Below, piece after piece: positions 1 to 8,855 of a stretch of DNA of 64,000 nt. The notes below the pieces were generated by a model that did no database searches, was not told the DNA's origin, and saw nothing but the letters and a program-made list of their open reading frames with translations. Position numbers and translations under genes: made by a program. The stretch spans positions 86,183 to 150,182 of the forward strand of contig NZ_QNRF01000008.1 of NCBI RefSeq assembly GCF_003314975.1, given 5' to 3'. The DNA is from Marinomonas aquiplantarum (lineage in GTDB: Bacteria; Pseudomonadota; Gammaproteobacteria; Pseudomonadales; Marinomonadaceae). The number at the start of each line of letters is the position of its first letter. Position 1 is the first letter of the stretch.

Positions 1-1
1 G

Positions 2-1126
2 GTACAAGAAGCGGGAAAAATTCGTGCTATCGACACAGGTTTTATTGTTTTTAATGATTGGACTTACCCAAATTTCATTCGTCTGATGGATGAAATCGGT
101 GTGGTTTCTAAGCCAACGGAAATGAGTTTTAGTGTCAGCTGTCAGCGCACGGGACTGGAATACGGTGGTAATAATCTCAATACCCTGTTTGCTCAACGTC
201 GTAACTTATTGAATTTGCCTTATTTAGGCATGTTGAAAGACATTCTACGTTTTAATAAAGAAGCCATCCAAGACCTTGAAAACGGACAACTAAAAGCCGA
301 CATCACCCTTAGCGAATACCTGCAAGATCGTGGCTATGGAAAGCGTTTTGCAGAGCATTACTTGATACCTATGGGCAGTGCCATTTGGTCTTCTACTTTG
401 GATGAAATGATGGACTTCCCGTTGGTCTTCTTCGTACGGTTCTTTAAGAATCATGGACTTTTGAGTGTCAATGACAGGCCTCAATGGCGCGTTATCGAAG
501 GTGGTTCTTCTGCTTATTTGCAACCTTTGGTAGATAGCTTTAAAGACAAGATTGTATTGAATGCTGATGTCAAAAAGGTGCAGCGTTCAGACGATGGCGT
601 GGTTTTGGAGTTCGCCGATGGGCATAGTGACATCTTCGATGAGGTTGTATTTGCCTGTCACAGCGACCAAGCGTTGGCTTTGTTGGCCGATCCAAGTAAA
701 GACGAGCAAGACATTCTAAAGGCCATTCCATATCGTAATAACGATGTGGTATTGCACACAGATACACATTTATTGCCGAAAGCTAAGCTGGCTTGGTCAA
801 GTTGGAATTATCACTTGAGTGATACTCGTGATGAACCTGCGACTCTCAGCTACAACATGAATATCCTTCAGCACCTCGACAGTGACACAACCTATGTCGT
901 AACACTGAATCAGACAGACATGATTGATCAGAGCAAGATTCTTGGTCGCTTTCAATATGCCCATCCAACTTTCACCTTAGAAGGGATTGAAGCTCAGTCT
1001 CGCTGGTCGGAAATTAATGGTGTGAATCGTACTTGGTTCTGCGGCGCATATTGGCGAAATGGCTTCCATGAAGACGGTTGTTGGAGTGGCGTACGAGTCG
1101 CAGAAGGTTTGGGGGTATCATGGTAA
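2..1126 (+). CDS. FAD-dependent amine oxidase-like protein, 5'-truncated
   Basis: The reading frame is open from the left edge of the window, so the N-terminus (with the expected GxGxxG dinucleotide-binding fold) lies outside. The first visible residues ([19 protein letters not shown]) continue straight into the first in-window ATG at 86, and match the FAD-binding NAD(P)/amine oxidase family that accompanies DUF1365 and cyclopropane fatty acid synthase genes. The C-terminus has the typical [14 protein letters not shown]...SG segment of the flavin-binding amine oxidases. The stop lies 31 bases before the next start, so the gene is the visible head of a co-directional cluster. The substrate is unknown; a role in lipid modification or photooxidative stress is inferred only from the neighbours. 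Confidence 0.85.
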   Translation, partial: VQEAGKIRAIDTGFIVFNDWTYPNFIRLMDEIGVVSKPTEMSFSVSCQRTGLEYGGNNLNTLFAQRRNLLNLPYLGMLKDILRFNKEAIQDLENGQLKADITLSEYLQDRGYGKRFAEHYLIPMGSAIWSSTLDEMMDFPLVFFVRFFKNHGLLSVNDRPQWRVIEGGSSAYLQPLVDSFKDKIVLNADVKKVQRSDDGVVLEFADGHSDIFDEVVFACHSDQALALLADPSKDEQDILKAIPYRNNDVVLHTDTHLLPKAKLAWSSWNYHLSDTRDEPATLSYNMNILQHLDSDTTYVVTLNQTDMIDQSKILGRFQYAHPTFTLEGIEAQSRWSEINGVNRTWFCGAYWRNGFHEDGCWSGVRVAEGLGVSW

Positions 1127-1157
1127 CCTCAATCCTTCTGACGGTAAGGTTCATGAT

Positions 1158-1949
1158 ATGAATACTGACTCGTCCGTGAATCATCAAGCTCTGCACAGTG
1201 GCATTTACTATGGCACGGTACGTCATCGTCGCTTTACCCCGCGCCGCCATGCTTTTCAGTACCGCGTTTTCATGATGTATTTTGACCTAGATGAATTGGA
1301 TCAGGTCTTTGCAATGAGTCCTTGGTGGTCGATGAAAAAATGGTCATTGGCACGCTTTGTCCGCCAAGACTATTTTGGTGGGCCAACACTGCCCATCAAA
1401 CAAGCCGTTCAAGGCGAAGTCTTCAAACAGCTCGGGTTAAGTCTAAACGGTCCTGTTCGGATGCTAACCAATTGTCGCTATTTCGGTTTTATTATTAATC
1501 CCATAACAATTTACTACTGCTTTGACCATGAAGAGCAGCTGCAAGCCATGTTACTAGAAGTGACTAACACGCCTTGGGGAGAAAAAATCGCCTATGTTTT
1601 GAAATGTGATCCAAAACATCAGGTTCAACGTATCCAATTCGACAAAGCCATGCATGTGTCGCCTTTTCATCCGATGAATCATTTTTATGACTGGCGAAGT
1701 AGTCAGCCAAGTCAGCAGTTAAGTGTCCACATGCAGAATAAAGTATTGCCGTCGCAAGAGTTGGTATTTGATGCGACCTTGGCGCTGGTAAGACAGCCAA
1801 TGAGCGCATCTAATTTACGCAAAGTATTGTTTTCTTATCCTTTCATGACCGCAAAAGTGGCATGGGGGATTTATTGGCAAGCCCTGAGATTGTGGCTAAA
1901 GAAAGTGCCATTTTACAGTCATCCAAAAACGTTCACTAAAGCAAAATAA
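1158..1949 (+). CDS. DUF1365 family protein
   Basis: A 263-residue protein starting [19 protein letters not shown]. The frame is open further upstream to 1059, but that region overlaps the preceding gene; the ATG at 1158 has an AAGG eight bases upstream and begins just before the conserved [16 protein letters not shown] stretch of DUF1365, so it is the better start. DUF1365 proteins have no established reaction; they are almost always found between an FAD oxidoreductase and a cyclopropane fatty acid synthase, exactly as here, which suggests a shared step in fatty-acyl or lipid modification. Motifs seen include [17 protein letters not shown] and WGEKIAYV. Family call is firm; function is open. 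Confidence 0.85.
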   Translation: MNTDSSVNHQALHSGIYYGTVRHRRFTPRRHAFQYRVFMMYFDLDELDQVFAMSPWWSMKKWSLARFVRQDYFGGPTLPIKQAVQGEVFKQLGLSLNGPVRMLTNCRYFGFIINPITIYYCFDHEEQLQAMLLEVTNTPWGEKIAYVLKCDPKHQVQRIQFDKAMHVSPFHPMNHFYDWRSSQPSQQLSVHMQNKVLPSQELVFDATLALVRQPMSASNLRKVLFSYPFMTAKVAWGIYWQALRLWLKKVPFYSHPKTFTKAK

Positions 1950-1970
1950 TGATTGAGAGGTTCCATTAGT

Positions 1971-3242
1971 ATGAGTTTGGTCAGTGCAGAAAATCAGAAA
2001 CAAACTAATAAATCCTCACCATCTCGCCTCGATAATATGTCCAGAAAAATGGTGTTTGCCATGCTTAATCGTCTTGCGATTGGCCATTTGACACTAGAGG
2101 AAGAGGGTATTGTGTTTTCTTTCGGGGAAGAGCGTCATTCCGCCAAACACATTGCGCACATTCGAGTTGAGAACCGTCACGTCTACCGAGATGTTTTCTT
2201 TAATAGCAGTATTGGTGCAGGTGAAGCCTACATGAAGGGGCATTGGAGTTCGCCGGATTTGGTGGGGGTGATTCGCCTGATGGTCGCCAACCTAAACTTG
2301 ATTAACAAAATGGATCAGAAGAGACCATTTTGGTCGCGGATTGGTACGAAAATACTGCACAAGATGAATGCCAATACCAAGAAAGGTTCTCGTGAAAACA
2401 TCTCTGCTCACTATGATTTAGGCAACGATTTCTTCTCTCTCTTTCTAGACCCAACCATGATGTATTCTGCGGCCTTCTATCCTGAGAAAAAAGCCTCACT
2501 GGAAGAAGCAGCTGTGTTTAAACTGGATCGCATTTGCCAAAAACTGCAACTCAAAGAAAGCGATCATTTGCTGGAAATTGGAACCGGTTGGGGCGGCATG
2601 GCGATTCACGCCGCAAAACATTATGGCTGCCAAGTCACTACGACTACTATTTCCAAAGAGCAATATGACTTCGCTCAAGCACGAGTCAAAGCGGAAGGCT
2701 TAGAGGATAAAGTGACTTTGTTATTGGACGATTATCGAGATTTGCAAGGTCAGTATGACAAGCTGGTATCGATTGAAATGATCGAAGCCGTGGGCCATGA
2801 GTATTACGACAGTTATTTCTCTAAGTGCAGTGAACTATTGAAACCTGAAGGTTTAATGGTAATACAAGCTATCACCATCGCCGATCAACGTTACGATTAT
2901 GCACGACGCTCGGTAGACTTCATTCAACGCTACATCTTTCCTGGTGGCTGCTTACCATCTAATCAAGTCATCGCAGAAAAGATTTCGACCAAAACAGACA
3001 TGCAAATCGTCGGTTTGGAAGACATCACAGAACATTATGCAAAAACCTTAGCAGACTGGCGGACACGTTTTCATGAGGCACGCCAAGACGTTGTTAAACA
3101 AGGTTTTGATGATGTTTTTTGCCGCATGTGGGATTTCTATCTAGCCTACTGTGAAGGTGGGTTCAAAGAGCGCGCGATCAGCACAGGTCAGTTTGTATTT
3201 GCCAAACCTGAGCACAGCTTAACTCTGCCTTCAGGAGTGTAA
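1971..3242 (+). CDS. cfa: Cyclopropane-fatty-acyl-phospholipid synthase
   Basis: A 423-residue SAM-dependent methyltransferase that adds a methylene group across double bonds of membrane phospholipid acyl chains. The SAM-binding motif I is LLEIGTGWGGMAIHAAKHYG, followed by the CFA-family SIEMIEAVGHEYY segment and the DLGNDFFSLFLDPTMMYS entry motif. Length is somewhat above the ~380 residues of E. coli Cfa, from a longer N-terminal region. The frame runs back to a TTG at 1953, but the ATG at 1971 has GAGAGG ten bases upstream and is preferred. It follows DUF1365 by 21 bases and is surely in the same transcript. A neighbouring non-canonical Cfa subfamily (in DUF1365 clusters) may modify lipids other than simple cyclopropanation. 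Confidence 0.9.
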   Translation: MSLVSAENQKQTNKSSPSRLDNMSRKMVFAMLNRLAIGHLTLEEEGIVFSFGEERHSAKHIAHIRVENRHVYRDVFFNSSIGAGEAYMKGHWSSPDLVGVIRLMVANLNLINKMDQKRPFWSRIGTKILHKMNANTKKGSRENISAHYDLGNDFFSLFLDPTMMYSAAFYPEKKASLEEAAVFKLDRICQKLQLKESDHLLEIGTGWGGMAIHAAKHYGCQVTTTTISKEQYDFAQARVKAEGLEDKVTLLLDDYRDLQGQYDKLVSIEMIEAVGHEYYDSYFSKCSELLKPEGLMVIQAITIADQRYDYARRSVDFIQRYIFPGGCLPSNQVIAEKISTKTDMQIVGLEDITEHYAKTLADWRTRFHEARQDVVKQGFDDVFCRMWDFYLAYCEGGFKERAISTGQFVFAKPEHSLTLPSGV

Positions 3243-3246
3243 TATT

Positions 3247-3768
3247 GTGGCAAAGAAGGCCATCATTAACGCGGTATTGTTTCAAACAATATGGTTTGTA
3301 TGCCTTCTTATGGGGTCGTTTTGGGCGCTGCTGGCGACGGTTTGTTACCTTGTATGTCATCACCTATTTATCATGAAAAATCGTCGTGAATGGCGGTTGA
3401 TCAGTGTCTTTCTGTTGTTAGGAGTGGTTGTGGATGGCAGTTTATTCCGCCTGTCTGTTTTTACTTCTGCCACAGAGTCTTGGACGACATTCGGGGTGCC
3501 ACCAGTCTGGCTGTTGTGTCTGTGGGTCAGTGTTGCGACTTTATTCGCTCATAGTCTGTCTTTTTTAATAAAGCGATATGCTCTAGCGGCGGGCTTTGGT
3601 TTGATTGGTCCGACCATGAGTTATTTCGCTGGCGCGAAAATGGCTGGCATCACCTTGGCCTCACCACTCATTTATAGCTTGTTACTTGTCGCTGTCTTGT
3701 GGGCGATGATCTTGCCGTTTGGGGTTTGGCTGACCGATAAGTGGCAACTGACTGATAGGAAGGATTAA
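3247..3768 (+). CDS. DUF2878 family membrane protein
   Basis: A 173-residue protein with about five to six hydrophobic segments covering most of its length and almost no large soluble region, as in the DUF2878 family, whose members travel with the cyclopropane synthase/DUF1365 genes. It starts with GTG at 3247, four bases after the cfa stop; AGGAG lies nine bases upstream of it. The inner membrane location is inferred from hydrophobicity. No catalytic motif is visible and no function is known for the family. Confidence 0.75.
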   Translation: MAKKAIINAVLFQTIWFVCLLMGSFWALLATVCYLVCHHLFIMKNRREWRLISVFLLLGVVVDGSLFRLSVFTSATESWTTFGVPPVWLLCLWVSVATLFAHSLSFLIKRYALAAGFGLIGPTMSYFAGAKMAGITLASPLIYSLLLVAVLWAMILPFGVWLTDKWQLTDRKD

Positions 3769-3769
3769 T

Positions 3770-4483
3770 ATGCAGTCGATGTATTCTCTTCGTTTTGTAT
3801 TCACCAGTCTTCTGTTGTTTAGTAGTAGCTGGTCATTAGCCAATGCACCCAGTTCCGCTGTAGGGCAAGCCTTTAGTTTGGAGACGGGGGATTTGGTTTA
3901 CACGGAAAAACACATCAAATTTGATAACGCACAACATCAGGTGATCTATTCTGAGCCAGACGGTACAGTGTTTGCTCGTAAACAAATCGACTTTTCAAAC
4001 TCTCTAATACGCCCCAGTTTCCAGCAGGAGAATGATCGCAATGGCGAAGCAATTGCTGTAAAGCAGGCAGGGGAACGTTTTTTGGTGAAATACCGCCAAC
4101 AGAATGGCAGCGAGACAAAAGAAGAGACGGTTGCTGACAAACCTAATATGGTCATAGATGCCGGTTTTGATGCCTTTGTTCGTCAATATTGGCAACCTTT
4201 GCTGTCTGGTAAAGCGATGGACATTGAGTATTTAGTGCCCAGTAAGCGCACGACTTTTTCATTCCGTTTTCAACTGGCGGATTGTCTAGCGGAGACGCCA
4301 TCAAGTGCGGTTTGCTTTACTTTGTCGCCAGTGTCTTGGCTGGTCAAAATGGCGGTTGATCCCATCGTGGTGGCGTATGACACAAGCTCACAAAGATTGC
4401 TGCGCTTTACTGGAAGAGCCAATATCAGCAATGCTGCAGGGAAATACCAAAGTGTCGATATTCGCTACCAATACAATGATTGA
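3770..4483 (+). CDS. Exported protein of unknown function
   Basis: A 237-residue protein with a cleavable-looking signal peptide (hydrophobic stretch ending SSSWSLANA near residue 27) followed by a soluble, probably periplasmic, beta-rich domain. It begins two bases after the upstream stop with AGGAAGG just before it, so translation is coupled to the DUF2878 gene. I do not recognise catalytic motifs. Its repeated occurrence in this type of cluster would suggest a partner in lipid or envelope modification; that is inference from position only. Confidence 0.7.
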   Translation: MQSMYSLRFVFTSLLLFSSSWSLANAPSSAVGQAFSLETGDLVYTEKHIKFDNAQHQVIYSEPDGTVFARKQIDFSNSLIRPSFQQENDRNGEAIAVKQAGERFLVKYRQQNGSETKEETVADKPNMVIDAGFDAFVRQYWQPLLSGKAMDIEYLVPSKRTTFSFRFQLADCLAETPSSAVCFTLSPVSWLVKMAVDPIVVAYDTSSQRLLRFTGRANISNAAGKYQSVDIRYQYND

Positions 4484-4498
4484 ATTTAGAGGATTTGA

Positions 4499-5038
4499 AT
4501 GATGTTTGTCTCATATAAAAAATGGCTCTTAGTGTTATTGAGCGTATTTACATTGTCGGCTTGCTCCACCACGGATGTTTCTACCTACGCCAACAATACG
4601 CCGAAATTTGATCTGCAATCCTTCTTCTCTGGCGAATTGCGCGCTCACGGCATTTTGAAAAATCGCAGTGGCGAAGTCATTCGTTATTTCAACGCCACCT
4701 TAGATGGCAGCTGGGAGAACGGTGTGGGGACTTTAGCGGAAGTGTTTGTGTTTAATGATGGCGAAATACAAAATCGTACTTGGACTCTAACACCAAACGC
4801 AGATGGCCAATACATAGCCACCGCCAATGATGTCGTCGGTTCAGGCGAGGTTAAAATAGCAGGCAACGCCTTATTCATGAAATACGTACTGCAAGTGCCT
4901 TACGATGGGGACATTATCGAGGTCACAGTTGATGATCGCATGTACATGGTCAAAGACGGTGTGGTGATCAACGAATCCGTGATGACCAAGTTCGGTTTTG
5001 AAGTGGGTTACTTGTCTATTGTGATTGAGAAGGTGTAA
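4499..5038 (+). CDS. DUF3833 family lipoprotein
   Basis: A 179-residue protein with a lipoprotein signal: LLSVFTLSACS places a lipobox cysteine at about residue 22. The mature part, beginning near FDLQSFFSGELRAHGIL and rich in W/G beta-strand motifs, matches DUF3833, a family regularly found beside DUF1365 and cyclopropane synthase genes. It is the last gene of the co-directional run that begins at the left edge. Two adjacent ATG codons (4499 and 4502) could serve as start; AGAGGA lies just upstream. Function unknown; probably membrane-anchored and facing the periplasm. Confidence 0.75.
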   Translation: MMFVSYKKWLLVLLSVFTLSACSTTDVSTYANNTPKFDLQSFFSGELRAHGILKNRSGEVIRYFNATLDGSWENGVGTLAEVFVFNDGEIQNRTWTLTPNADGQYIATANDVVGSGEVKIAGNALFMKYVLQVPYDGDIIEVTVDDRMYMVKDGVVINESVMTKFGFEVGYLSIVIEKV

Positions 5039-5255
5039 CTCGATCTTGCCTTTACTGATGCCAACCGTCTGACATACGTTGGCGAAGTCAATCGATCAAA
5101 AAACTCTTCACTTGGCTTAGAGTTTAAGCACTTGAGCCTATCGGTAAATGAAGTGTAAAACTTTGTTAGCCAGCATTGAATCTGAGGTGTCAGGTGCTAG
5201 GTTTAAAGCAGTATTAAGGAGAACGTCATTTAAGTGGAAACCCATAAGGGGCAAG

Positions 5256-6227
5256 ATGCAAACTCCAGACATTCCTATCGACGAAGAGCTTAGACTTAGC
5301 AACTTGAGAAGTTTGGGTATTTTGGACACCGATGCTGAAGAACGTTTTGATCGTGTGACGCGATTGGCACAGCGTATGTTTGATGTGCCAATCGCATTAG
5401 TCAGCCTAGTCGATGAGAGCCGTCAATGGTTCAAGTCCTGCCTTGGTCTGGAAGTGAGAGAAACGCCTCGGGACATTTCTTTTTGTGGTCATGCGATCTT
5501 GGGATCGGAACCTTTCATTGTTCCTGATGCTTCTTTAGATCAACGCTTTGCTGATAACCCCTTGGTGACGGGGCCGCCTAATGTTCGATTTTATGCAGGC
5601 GTACCATTGGCTTATGGTGACGGTACAAAAATGGGCACACTTTGCATCATTGATCAGCGGCCACATTACTTGTCTGAGCAGGACCTGGAAGCCTTGGTTG
5701 ATCTGGCTAAAATGGCAGAGTACGAACTCTTAGCGACCCACATTGCCTCTGTAGATGAACTCACTCAATTATTCAATCGTCGTGGCTTTATTCGACAAAC
5801 TCAACATCAACTCACCATCCCTTACTTAGTGAAAGAGACGTTTTCTTTGGTCTATATGGATCTCAATCTGTTTAAACCGATTAATGATCGATTTGGCCAT
5901 GATGAGGGAGATCGAGCCTTACAACAATTTGCAGCCTTGATGCGAGAAAACTTTCGTTCTTCTGATGTTCTATCACGATTAGGAGGTGATGAGTTTGTGG
6001 TCTTTATGCCTGGCATAAACCTAGAGACTGCCAAGCAAGTTCTTGCACGTTTTAAATGTGCTGTTGAGCACTATAATCAAACGTCATCTCATGAATACGA
6101 TTTGTTATACACGGCGGGATTCGCTGTGACAGATTCCGCAGAGAGAAAATCAATCGATACCCTTTTGAAGGAAGCGGATCAATCAATGTACGCTGCAAAA
6201 CAAAACCCATCTGCCGAATCAAAGTGA
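5256..6227 (+). CDS. GAF-domain diguanylate cyclase
   Basis: A 323-residue protein with an N-terminal GAF domain (about residues 25-150; SLVDESRQWFKSCLGL is a typical GAF segment) and a C-terminal GGDEF domain. The intact GGDEF active-site loop (SRLGGDEFVVFMPG) indicates synthesis of cyclic di-GMP from two GTP. An RSSD lies exactly five residues before GGDEF, the position of the inhibitory I-site, so product inhibition is expected. There is no membrane segment, so it senses a cytosolic cue. The open frame begins at 5148, but AAGGGG lies a few bases before the ATG at 5256, and the protein then starts as family members do. It is transcribed alone. Confidence 0.88.
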   Translation: MQTPDIPIDEELRLSNLRSLGILDTDAEERFDRVTRLAQRMFDVPIALVSLVDESRQWFKSCLGLEVRETPRDISFCGHAILGSEPFIVPDASLDQRFADNPLVTGPPNVRFYAGVPLAYGDGTKMGTLCIIDQRPHYLSEQDLEALVDLAKMAEYELLATHIASVDELTQLFNRRGFIRQTQHQLTIPYLVKETFSLVYMDLNLFKPINDRFGHDEGDRALQQFAALMRENFRSSDVLSRLGGDEFVVFMPGINLETAKQVLARFKCAVEHYNQTSSHEYDLLYTAGFAVTDSAERKSIDTLLKEADQSMYAAKQNPSAESK

Positions 6228-6383
6228 AGTGGATAGCGATGATATGGCTTCGTGATAAACCAGTTTTATATTGATACAAGCTATCAATCGACATACTAAC
6301 TAAAAGAAAGCTTGACTAAAAAGGCTGAACCGCCCCAATATAAAATGGATTTATATCAACTGGTCTAAAAGGGCGGAGTCCCA

Positions 6384-7226
6384 ATGAAAAAGACAAAAAT
6401 CTCGCTAGTACTCGTGTTTAGTATATTGCTGAGTGCCTGCTCATCATCCTTTATGTACAACAACCTTGATTGGCTGTTGTATTGGTATGTGGATGACTAT
6501 GTCGAATTGACCTCAGAGCAAAAGTCCCTTTTGGATGAGCGTATCGATCAATGGCATGCTTGGCATCGTTCTGTAGAACTGAAAATCTATCAAACCCAAC
6601 TTAATATCCTAAGATCGCAACTCCAGAAAGGCCCCCTTGACCAGAAACAATGGCTGAATGTGTTTGACGAAGTGCAGCAGAATGTTCAGCGTTTACGCGA
6701 TAAGATTTCCCCTGAGCTGGCCGAACTGGCGCCGCAATTGTCGCCTTCACAGGTAGACGGCCTTTTATCGGCATGGCAGAAAAAGCGAGAAGAAAGACAA
6801 TCCAGAGTGATGGCAGAAAGCAAAGAAGAGCGTTTAGCGGATCGACAACAGGATTTGACTGAACAGATAGAAGACAGCATTGGAAAACTGACACCAGAGC
6901 AAATTCAAATCGTACAGCGTTATGTACCGCAATTCATGTCAACCTTTGAGTTGAGAATGGCGTACCAAGCGCGACTGCAAACTATGGTTAAAGAACGCTT
7001 TGCTGACCGAAAAACCCTCGATTTTTCTCAGCAACTGAGCATTATCATGACCAACCCAGAGCAATATAAAACGCCACAGCACAAGGCGGCTTCTGCACAC
7101 AATAAAATGTTATATGCACAAATGCTGGCCGAGTTAAACCGCTCATTGACTGAAAAACAGCAACAATCACTTGATGATGAACTCCAAGATTGGCTGCAAT
7201 TTTTGGCTGGCTTGATTCGAGCTTAA
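6384..7226 (+). CDS. DUF6279-type lipoprotein
   Basis: A 280-residue lipoprotein: the signal ends LLSACSSSF, giving a lipobox cysteine at about residue 19. The mature protein is strongly helical and charged, opening with MYNNLDWLLYWYVDDYVELT, the pattern of DUF6279 lipoproteins of gammaproteobacteria. A GGGCGGAG lies directly upstream of the ATG. The 156-base gap before it contains TTGACT (6312) and TATAAA (6339), a possible but poorly spaced promoter. The role is unknown; probably anchored in the outer membrane, facing the periplasm. Confidence 0.75.
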   Translation: MKKTKISLVLVFSILLSACSSSFMYNNLDWLLYWYVDDYVELTSEQKSLLDERIDQWHAWHRSVELKIYQTQLNILRSQLQKGPLDQKQWLNVFDEVQQNVQRLRDKISPELAELAPQLSPSQVDGLLSAWQKKREERQSRVMAESKEERLADRQQDLTEQIEDSIGKLTPEQIQIVQRYVPQFMSTFELRMAYQARLQTMVKERFADRKTLDFSQQLSIIMTNPEQYKTPQHKAASAHNKMLYAQMLAELNRSLTEKQQQSLDDELQDWLQFLAGLIRA

Positions 7227-7367
7227 TGCTTTGCCTATTTTGTGACTCTTCATCCTCTTTTCTTACCTTAAGCTGTATTCATCGAAAACAATTATGTAAG
7301 TTCAGCTCATGTTTGGAAGCGCCTACGTCATTTAACGTACCCTCATAGGGTAATTAGCGCATACCTT

Positions 7368-7469
7368 CTATTGTGATTTTTTTGAATACTGAACAGGCTG
7401 CTCACTAGGTCATAACCATACGATAAAGCGCCTAAGTGATCAGTTTGAACGCATCAAAAATCACAATAG
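7368..7469. promoter_or_regulatory. Long inverted repeat in the urtA leader
   Basis: CTATTGTGATTTTTTTGA (7368-7385) is mirrored by TCAAAAATCACAATAG (7454-7469), differing only by two T/A in the homopolymer. Inside, CTGCTCACTAGG and CCTAAGTGATCAG can extend the pairing with bulges. The right arm runs into the AGGA that serves as Shine-Dalgarno for urtA, so a folded transcript could mask it. It could equally be a small MITE-like element of about 102 bp with terminal inverted repeats. Both readings are inference; the arms themselves are plain in the sequence. Confidence 0.6.
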
Positions 7470-7481
7470 GACGACTCAATC

Positions 7482-8765
7482 ATGAAAATTAAGACGCTTG
7501 CTTCTGCGATTGCGCTGACCAGTGCGACGCTTATTGCTTTCCCTTCTCTGGCCGCCGACACCATTAAAGTCGGAGTATTGCATTCCCTATCTGGCACCAT
7601 GGCCATTTCAGAAACGACCTTAAAAGACACGGTTCTGATGATGGTCGAAGAGCAGAATAAAAAAGGGGGGCTGCTGGGCAAAAAACTGGAAGCTGTGGTG
7701 GTTGACCCTGCTTCAAACTGGCCGTTGTTTGCGGAAAAAGCCCGTGAATTATTAACGGAAGAAGAAGTGGATGTCATTTTCGGTTGCTGGACGTCCGTAT
7801 CTCGTAAGTCAGTCTTGCCAGTTATTGAAGAACTCAACGGTTTGATGTTCTACCCAGTGCAATACGAAGGCGAAGAATCGTCTAAAAATGTTTTCTACAC
7901 AGGCGCTGCGCCAAATCAACAAGCTATTCCTGCAGTGAACTATTTGAAAGACGAGCTGGAAGTAGAGCGTTGGGTATTAGCGGGCACAGACTATGTTTAT
8001 CCGCGTACTACCAACAAGATTCTCGAAGCTTATCTGAAAGACATGGGTGTCGCGGAAGAAGACATCATGATCAATTACACGCCATTTGGTCACTCTGATT
8101 GGCAGTCTATCGTTTCCGACATTAAGAAGTTTGGTAGCGCAGGCAAGAAAACCGCTGTGGTATCGACCATTAATGGTGACGCTAACGTGCCTTTCTACAA
8201 AGAATTGGGTAACCAAGGTATCTCTTCTGAGGACATTCCAGTGGTGGCCTTCTCCGTAGGTGAGGAAGAATTGTCTGGTCTAGATACCGCGCCTCTAGTG
8301 GGTCATTTGGCCGCTTGGAACTACTTCCAAAGTGTTGAAACAGACGAAAACGAAGAATTTATCACTCAATGGCAAGCCTTCACAGGTAACCCGGATCGTG
8401 TCACCAATGACCCAATGGAAGCCACTTTTATCGGTTTTAACATGTGGGCCAATGCGGTGACCGAAGCCGGTACAACCGACGTCGACGCGGTTGAGCAAGC
8501 CATGATAGGTCAGGAAACGCCTAACTTAACGGGTGGTACTGCAGTGATGAATAAGAACCATCACTTGAGTAAACCTGTGTTAATTGGCGAGATCCAAGAC
8601 GACGGCCAGTTTGAAACTGTTTGGGAAACCGATGGTGTGGTTCCGGGCGATGCTTGGTCTGACTTCTTGCCAGGTTCGAAAGATCTGATTGCCGATTGGA
8701 CCGACCCACTGAAATGCGGTAACTACAACACTGAGACCAAAATGTGTTCTGGACAGAATTACTAA
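7482..8765 (+). CDS. urtA: Urea ABC transporter substrate-binding protein UrtA
   Basis: A 427-residue periplasmic binding protein of the urea/short-chain amide ABC importer. The signal peptide ends FPSLAADTIKVG near residue 25; the mature protein begins with KVGVLHSLSGTMAISE, the UrtA signature, and has the family segment FGCWTSVSRKSVLPV. Its length is normal. It heads the urtABCDE set, followed by a strong hairpin terminator that would let it be made in excess over the membrane components, as is usual for binding proteins. Nitrogen-limited expression is expected from the family, but I found no convincing sigma-54 or NtrC site; the leader instead holds a long inverted repeat. Confidence 0.97.
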   Translation: MKIKTLASAIALTSATLIAFPSLAADTIKVGVLHSLSGTMAISETTLKDTVLMMVEEQNKKGGLLGKKLEAVVVDPASNWPLFAEKARELLTEEEVDVIFGCWTSVSRKSVLPVIEELNGLMFYPVQYEGEESSKNVFYTGAAPNQQAIPAVNYLKDELEVERWVLAGTDYVYPRTTNKILEAYLKDMGVAEEDIMINYTPFGHSDWQSIVSDIKKFGSAGKKTAVVSTINGDANVPFYKELGNQGISSEDIPVVAFSVGEEELSGLDTAPLVGHLAAWNYFQSVETDENEEFITQWQAFTGNPDRVTNDPMEATFIGFNMWANAVTEAGTTDVDAVEQAMIGQETPNLTGGTAVMNKNHHLSKPVLIGEIQDDGQFETVWETDGVVPGDAWSDFLPGSKDLIADWTDPLKCGNYNTETKMCSGQNY

Positions 8766-8791
8766 TTTGACCACCCCCAGAGTTGAAACTT

Positions 8792-8821
8792 GGTTTCCAG
8801 CTTAGGCTGGAAACCTTTTTT
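8792..8821 (+). terminator. Intra-operon terminator between urtA and urtB
   Basis: A perfect 10-bp stem (GGTTTCCAGC / GCTGGAAACC) with a TTAG loop followed by six T: a textbook intrinsic terminator 26 bases after the urtA stop. Because urtB follows without a clear promoter, it probably acts as a partial terminator or mRNA 3'-end stabiliser that raises the UrtA to UrtBCDE ratio. Confidence 0.9.
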
Positions 8822-8855
8822 ACCGCTTATGTTCGACTGATTCCGGAGAAATTTC

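Noticed and set aside
7227..7481. Sigma-54 promoter or guanidine riboswitch before urtA
   Set aside because: No GG-N10-GC pair with good flanks, and no ykkC-type core; only the inverted repeat is clear.
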